Source: VGMD01 sp964552055 (GTDB lineage Bacteria; Chlamydiota; Chlamydiia; Chlamydiales; 2-12-FULL-49-11). Taken from it: DNA of 18,110 nucleotides. Location of the stretch: assembly GCA_964552055.1 (NCBI GenBank), contig CAZKFL010000043.1, positions 1 through 18,110 on the forward strand, given 5' to 3'. Shown here in pieces: positions 14,011 to 18,110 of the stretch. A program made the translations under genes and the position numbers. The notes below the pieces were generated by a model that worked only from the letters and a program-made list of their open reading frames with translations, was not told the origin of the DNA and did no database searches. Within the stretch, counting starts at the first letter, position 1. Each line of letters opens with the position of its first letter.

Positions 14011-15137
14011 AACAAATTGAAAAGCTCTATAAAAGGCAGGATGGCGTAAAAGGCCTAGCCTTTGATAAAGCAATGGAGATTGGATTTCCAAGTAGAAAAG
14101 TTGAAGCTTATCGCAAAGTCCCTATGCACCAACTTTCTAAATTCCCTCTAAAGAGTAAAGGGGAGGAAATTTTAGATTTAACCGGGATTCCAAAACAAAT
14201 AATTGCTTTAACACTAGTTGAAGCAAAAAAAACCTACGCTCTTTTGCTCGAAAATCGGTTAAGAGAGAGAGTGCGAGAGGAAACAGATTTTTTTGCTGCG
14301 CTAACAAACGGCATTTCTGAAAAAGGTACTTTCATTTATGTTCCTCAAGGCGTGTGTATTGAAGAGCCTATTAAACTTTCTCTAAAATATTCGGGGGAAT
14401 TTTCTCATTTTGCATCACAGATGCAAATTTTTATCGGGAAAAATGCCAGTGTTAAATTTCAATTTCTCTCTGATTTTTCTGAGTTTAAGTCGGGAGTTAT
14501 TCATCGAGGTGTGGATATCTATTTAGACGTTGAATCAAATCTAGAAATTGTAGACGAAGCTATGATCCCCAAAACTGCATTTTATACAAACTCCTTACGG
14601 TCAACCCTAAAAAAAGATAGCGCATTAAAAGTTTGGACCTTATCAAAAGGGTCGCAATTTTACCGCCAAGACTTTAAGGCGGAATTAGTAGGAGAAAATA
14701 CGGAAGTCTTTTTTAGAGGCGCTACCTTTCTGGAAGAGAAAAATGTTTCCCACACACAAGTCCTTATTGAACATAGAGCTCCAAACACGAGATCTCATCA
14801 ACACTTTAAAGCAGTCATGAAAGATGAGTCGAGCTCAACTTTTGAAGGGAAAATTTACGTAACCCCTGAAGCTCAAAAAACAGAAGCATACCAACTGAAT
14901 AATAATTTGCTTTTAGGGGAAAAGAGCTTCTGTTTTAGTAAGCCGAACTTAGAGATCTTTGCTGACGATGTGAAAGCCTCTCACGGAGCAACTGTTGCAA
15001 ATCTCTCTGAAGAAGAATTGTTTTATTTTCAGACAAGGGGTATTTCAAAAGAGAGTGCAAGTAGTTATTTAGCTTCAGGATTTTTAGATGAAATACTTAA
15101 GGGAATCCCAGAATGGCATATAATCCAGAATTGGTAA
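14001..15137 (+). CDS. sufD: Fe-S cluster assembly protein SufD
   Basis: Partner of SufB in the SufBC2D scaffold, needed for iron entry. The 378-residue protein has a variable N-terminal helical part, SEKGTFIYVPQGVCIEEPI (about 109-127), and the conserved C-terminal half with HQHFKAVMKDESSSTFEGKIYV, LEIFADDVKASHGATVANLSEEELFYFQTRGI and H328 in the SHGAT motif. The DDVKCSHGA often seen has Ala at position 326 here, so that non-catalytic Cys is absent. It overlaps sufC by 10 bases and sufS by 25 bases. SufB and SufD are paralogues; gene order and the lack of the SufB Cys motifs make this SufD. Confidence 0.94.
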   Translation: MFVEQIEKLYKRQDGVKGLAFDKAMEIGFPSRKVEAYRKVPMHQLSKFPLKSKGEEILDLTGIPKQIIALTLVEAKKTYALLLENRLRERVREETDFFAALTNGISEKGTFIYVPQGVCIEEPIKLSLKYSGEFSHFASQMQIFIGKNASVKFQFLSDFSEFKSGVIHRGVDIYLDVESNLEIVDEAMIPKTAFYTNSLRSTLKKDSALKVWTLSKGSQFYRQDFKAELVGENTEVFFRGATFLEEKNVSHTQVLIEHRAPNTRSHQHFKAVMKDESSSTFEGKIYVTPEAQKTEAYQLNNNLLLGEKSFCFSKPNLEIFADDVKASHGATVANLSEEELFYFQTRGISKESASSYLASGFLDEILKGIPEWHIIQNW

Positions 15138-16336
15138 GAAAAGATTTTCCCATGCTACAAAAAGAGATGAGTGGAAAGCCATTTATCTACTTAGATAGCG
15201 CTGCAACAACACAAAAGCCAAAAGTTGTTATTGACACCATAACAGACTTTTATTCAAATGGGTATGCAACTGTTCATAGAGGGGTTTATGAGCACGCAAT
15301 TATTGCCAGTGAAAGATATTCCGAAGTTCGAAGGCAAGTGCAAAAGTTTATCAATGCTAAAGAAGAAGAAGAGATTATTTTTACGAGAGGAACAACTGAG
15401 TCCATCAATATTGTTGCGCTTTCCTACGCAAGAGAGTTTCTAAGAGGTGGAGATGAGATAGTTATTACGGAAATGGAGCACCATGCAAACATTGTTCCTT
15501 GGCAACTAATTTGCGAGGAAATAGGAGCAAATTTAATCATAGCCCCGATGGATGATAACGGTGAGCTGATCTTAGAAGAATTTGAAAAAAAACTTTCTCA
15601 CCGGACAAAAATTGTTTCCGTCTGTCATATTTCCAATCTGATGGGTACCATTAATCCCATTTCCGAAATTACTAAAATGGCACATGCAGTTGGAGCGATT
15701 GTTCTCGTAGATGGCGCTCAAAGCGCGCCCCATCTTCCTATTGATGTTCAAGAGATTGATTGTGATTTTTTTGTATTTTCCGGCCATAAAGTTTATGGGC
15801 CAACTGGGATTGGCATACTTTATGGAAAAAAAGAGCTTCTTGAGAAAATGCGTCCCTATCACGGTGGTGGAGATATGATCCAAGAAGTGACCTTTGCAAA
15901 AACTACTTTCCAGAAAGCTCCCCTAAAATTTGAAGCAGGCACCCCTCCCATCGCAGAAGTTCTAGGTCTTGGAGCCGCAATCACCTACCTCACAAGCCTA
16001 GACAGAAAAGCGCTTCACTTACACGAAGATACGCTCCTTAAAACAGCTATGAGCAAACTAAGTGAAGTAGAAGGGTTGAAAATCCTCGGTACCGCCAAGA
16101 ATAAATCAAGTGTTATCACTTTTACCCTTAGTGACATTCATTCGCTTGATCTAGGAGTCCTTATCGGTCTAAAAGGAATTGCAATCCGCACCGGAGTCAT
16201 GTGCGCAAACCCAACCCTCCACCATTTTGGTGTCCAAACAGCAGCCCGAATTTCCTTTGGCCTCTACAACACCACCGCAGAAATCGATGAGTTCCTTATC
16301 GCCCTAGCAGAAGTTCGCGCACTAGTATGTAATTAA
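15113..16336 (+). CDS. sufS: Cysteine desulfurase SufS
   Basis: PLP enzyme that takes sulfur from L-cysteine as a persulfide and passes it to SufB. The 407 residues show RGVYEHA near 56, TRGTTESINIVA, EMEHHANIVPW, DGAQSAPH, the PLP lysine K226 in SGHKVYGPTGIGILYG, and the persulfide-forming C364 in RTGVMCANP. These positions equal K226 and C364 of E. coli SufS, so length and spacing are well conserved. The motif is VMC where HHC is usual. ATG 15113 has AAGGGA (15099-15104) eight bases upstream, inside sufD. No sufE or sufU sulfur-transfer partner is adjacent. It is the last gene of the operon; no clear terminator follows. Confidence 0.96.
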   Translation: MAYNPELVRKDFPMLQKEMSGKPFIYLDSAATTQKPKVVIDTITDFYSNGYATVHRGVYEHAIIASERYSEVRRQVQKFINAKEEEEIIFTRGTTESINIVALSYAREFLRGGDEIVITEMEHHANIVPWQLICEEIGANLIIAPMDDNGELILEEFEKKLSHRTKIVSVCHISNLMGTINPISEITKMAHAVGAIVLVDGAQSAPHLPIDVQEIDCDFFVFSGHKVYGPTGIGILYGKKELLEKMRPYHGGGDMIQEVTFAKTTFQKAPLKFEAGTPPIAEVLGLGAAITYLTSLDRKALHLHEDTLLKTAMSKLSEVEGLKILGTAKNKSSVITFTLSDIHSLDLGVLIGLKGIAIRTGVMCANPTLHHFGVQTAARISFGLYNTTAEIDEFLIALAEVRALVCN

Positions 16337-16521
16337 GGACAGGCTCTCAGTATAAAGAACTATAGGTCTTATTCTTTAACCATGTGTGTGTAATAATTAT
16401 TTTAAGCATGTATTAATTAGCTGATTTTTGATAAAATTCTTAATGTAAAGTTAATTTGGGAAGGCAAAATGAGTGCATTAGCTTCTTGAATTCAATAAAC
16501 AAGTTTAAATTAAGGATCTTT

Positions 16522-18030
16522 ATGCAACCAGTTGGTAGTTCAAATAATCTTAGCTTTATTCAATCCACATATAGAAAAATTGAAAGCTCAATTGTAAGGT
16601 TAGTCATTACAGCCTTTGGAGCGGTAAGGAATTTTTTTGAAGCATGCAAATTAACTTTATTCAGGCCTCTTACGGGACGTGTAGTAGGTGGAAGTAGTGC
16701 TCCAGCAGCTCAAGTTCCCGCAACGCCACCTCAAGTTCCTGCAACTCCTCCTCAAGTTGCTCCTGCCCAGGCAAGTTCAGGAACTGTAACATTCGATATT
16801 GCTAGTGCTACTTTAGATCAAATGCAAGCATTTTTTAGAGAAGCTGATAGGTTAATGAACCGGAGAACCGCCCCCACAAATGCAGCAGAAATTATTCAAA
16901 GATTAAGAGGTGACCTTTTATTGCTCGTACAGCAAATTGAAGGTAATCTGGAAATGCCGGATGTATTTATGAAATTGATTTTTATTTCAAAGGCAGCTGA
17001 TAAGATGGGAGACTTCGAACTTCGTGGTCATGCATTTGGGCTTATTATGACTAGACTTTCGCAAATTTCGGGATCTGCGGACTCTTCTCAAGATAAGTTT
17101 GCTAACCTGCAAGATCTTATAGCTTATCTCTCTGAGATTACGCAAACTCCGGCTTGTCAGAATCGTGATATATGCGCAAGGATGCTATCAATTGCACTTC
17201 AGCCGATCTTTCTGGAAACTTTGACACTTGATTCGAGAGCAACTTTTGCTTTTGAAGATTCACCGCTAGTATCGGATCAAGTTCGATTTGGGAGACCCTC
17301 TTTCGGGGCAGTAAAAGGTGCAATCGATGCTGCGCATTTTGTTGAGCAAGATGATAGTCGAGTCCAGCAAAGGACTGCAAACTATGTAAGAACTGTTGTA
17401 GAAGTTTTCCCCGGTTTATTTCTTGGTGGTGCTTATCCTGCAGAAGAGCAATTTAACTATTCAAGCACTAGTGGGAACGCCATTATCTATAAAGGCGGCT
17501 ATGATTCCGTAAAAAAATTTGATGGCACAGTTATTTCTCTTCTTCAAAGTCATGAGAAACCTGTTAATGATCCTCTTCACTTTGGAGCAATTATTCGTTG
17601 CGCACATGATCGAGGGGGTGTTGGATTTGAGTTTATGAAATCCTTGAATGATTTCTCAATTGGCGGTGCTTTGGAAGGGAGTGACCCGAGAGCAGAAGTG
17701 AATCAAGAAACCTTGCTTGATCCTGCCTTTCATAAAGCTATTAAGCTAGCGATTATGCTCACTTTACAATCGCTTGCTTGTGATTTACCAGTGCTTGTTC
17801 ATTGCAGACAAGGATTTGATAGAAGTGCTGCTGTTGCGGCTTTAATCGGCGCTCTTTTGTTTGAAACAACTGTATTTCAAGCTGCGGAGAGCAACCGATG
17901 CCATAGACCTGAAGCGAACCCATTTACAGGAACATACGGTATCATTATGGGTGAACTATGGCTTCCTATACTTCGAGCTGACCCTGATATCCAAGGCTTA
18001 ATCACAAGGCTACGAGAACATTGGGCCTAA
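16522..18030 (+). CDS. Pro-rich protein with C-terminal cysteine-phosphatase signature, candidate effector
   Basis: A 502-residue protein I cannot place in a named family. ATG 16522 is chosen because AAGGA (16512-16516) lies five bases before it; an upstream in-frame start (16456) would add 22 residues without a ribosome-binding site. Order: Ser/Asn-rich N-terminus, one amphipathic or hydrophobic stretch (24-48), a Pro-rich linker with VPATPPQ twice (65-78), a helical region (95-250), then a phosphatase-like domain (about 290-500). The P-loop is HCRQGFDRSA with C428 and R434, fitting HC-x5-R-S of tyrosine and dual-specificity phosphatases. The Asp before Arg (CxxGxDR) resembles phosphoinositide-acting and MptpB-like enzymes. 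No Sec signal is visible, and low complexity at the N-terminus suggests type III export (inference). Confidence 0.7.
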   Translation: MQPVGSSNNLSFIQSTYRKIESSIVRLVITAFGAVRNFFEACKLTLFRPLTGRVVGGSSAPAAQVPATPPQVPATPPQVAPAQASSGTVTFDIASATLDQMQAFFREADRLMNRRTAPTNAAEIIQRLRGDLLLLVQQIEGNLEMPDVFMKLIFISKAADKMGDFELRGHAFGLIMTRLSQISGSADSSQDKFANLQDLIAYLSEITQTPACQNRDICARMLSIALQPIFLETLTLDSRATFAFEDSPLVSDQVRFGRPSFGAVKGAIDAAHFVEQDDSRVQQRTANYVRTVVEVFPGLFLGGAYPAEEQFNYSSTSGNAIIYKGGYDSVKKFDGTVISLLQSHEKPVNDPLHFGAIIRCAHDRGGVGFEFMKSLNDFSIGGALEGSDPRAEVNQETLLDPAFHKAIKLAIMLTLQSLACDLPVLVHCRQGFDRSAAVAALIGALLFETTVFQAAESNRCHRPEANPFTGTYGIIMGELWLPILRADPDIQGLITRLREHWA

Positions 18031-18075
18031 TAAATAAGCAATAGCATGATAATTTGACTTTTTAGTGTATTAAAC

Positions 18076-18110
18076 AGGGGGTCAGACGTCATGTGTTCAT
18101 GTGTGACACA
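18076..18110. repeat. Right copy of terminal inverted repeat, cut by window end
   Basis: AGGGGGTCAGA (18076-18086) is followed by the first arm of the palindrome (18087-18104), its central G (18105) and five bases of the second arm. All 35 bases match the reverse complement of 14-48. The copy is truncated by the window edge. The same repeat at both ends, in opposite orientation, fits either a contig broken at a multicopy repeat or one 18-kb segment bounded by inverted copies. Confidence 0.85.

Noticed and set aside
16353..16378. TAAAGAA/TTCTTTA inverted repeat after sufS as a terminator
   Set aside because: Only seven mostly A-T pairs around a 12-base loop and no following T-tract; too weak to call.

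Overview
The window looks like an AT-rich genome segment from the phylum Chlamydiae, more likely an environmental, amoeba-associated lineage than Chlamydia itself. The evidence is an McsA/McsB pair whose kinase has lost the usual phosphagen-kinase residues in a way I remember from chlamydial McsB, a compact sufBCDS operon without sufE, ispD of the MEP pathway, and two large unassigned proteins with low-complexity N-termini that look like secreted effectors. The taxonomic call is inference; there is no rRNA or tRNA to anchor it.

Layout. Both ends lie in one inverted repeat carrying an 18-bp-arm palindrome, and the right copy is cut by the window edge, so the window may be a contig that ended in a dispersed repeat. 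Positions 92-4204 (minus) hold a tight run mcsA-mcsB-ispD-tdk-MFS transporter with overlapping or closely spaced genes. Positions 4335-4963 (plus) hold two small coupled genes for secreted proteins I do not recognise. A CPBP membrane protease gene (minus) and pgeF (plus) start head to head only 17 bp apart.

Positions 6603-7257 hold a compact mobile-element-like unit: long bipartite terminal inverted repeats, a hairpin at each end, a 4-bp ATTG direct repeat just outside, and one cargo gene for a GxxExxY (PD-(D/E)XK-like) protein. Next comes an overlapping rmlC-rmlD-rmlB cluster for dTDP-L-rhamnose, without rmlA, ending in a divergent kdsB-like CMP-sugar synthetase. A convergent gene encodes a leucine-rich-repeat protein.

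Positions 11864-16336 are the overlapping sufB-sufC-sufD-sufS iron-sulfur assembly operon. A near-consensus promoter overlaps the first in-frame ATG, so the transcript may be almost leaderless. The last gene encodes a 502-residue protein with a Pro-rich tandem repeat and a C-terminal cysteine-phosphatase loop (HCRQGFDRS), a candidate secreted tyrosine or phosphoinositide phosphatase.

How they fit together: housekeeping modules (protein quality control, isoprenoid precursor, thymidine salvage, Fe-S assembly, peptidoglycan editing) are interleaved with surface-sugar genes and probable host-interaction genes. The strongest candidates for something little described are the GxxExxY element, the phosphatase-like effector and the degenerate McsB.
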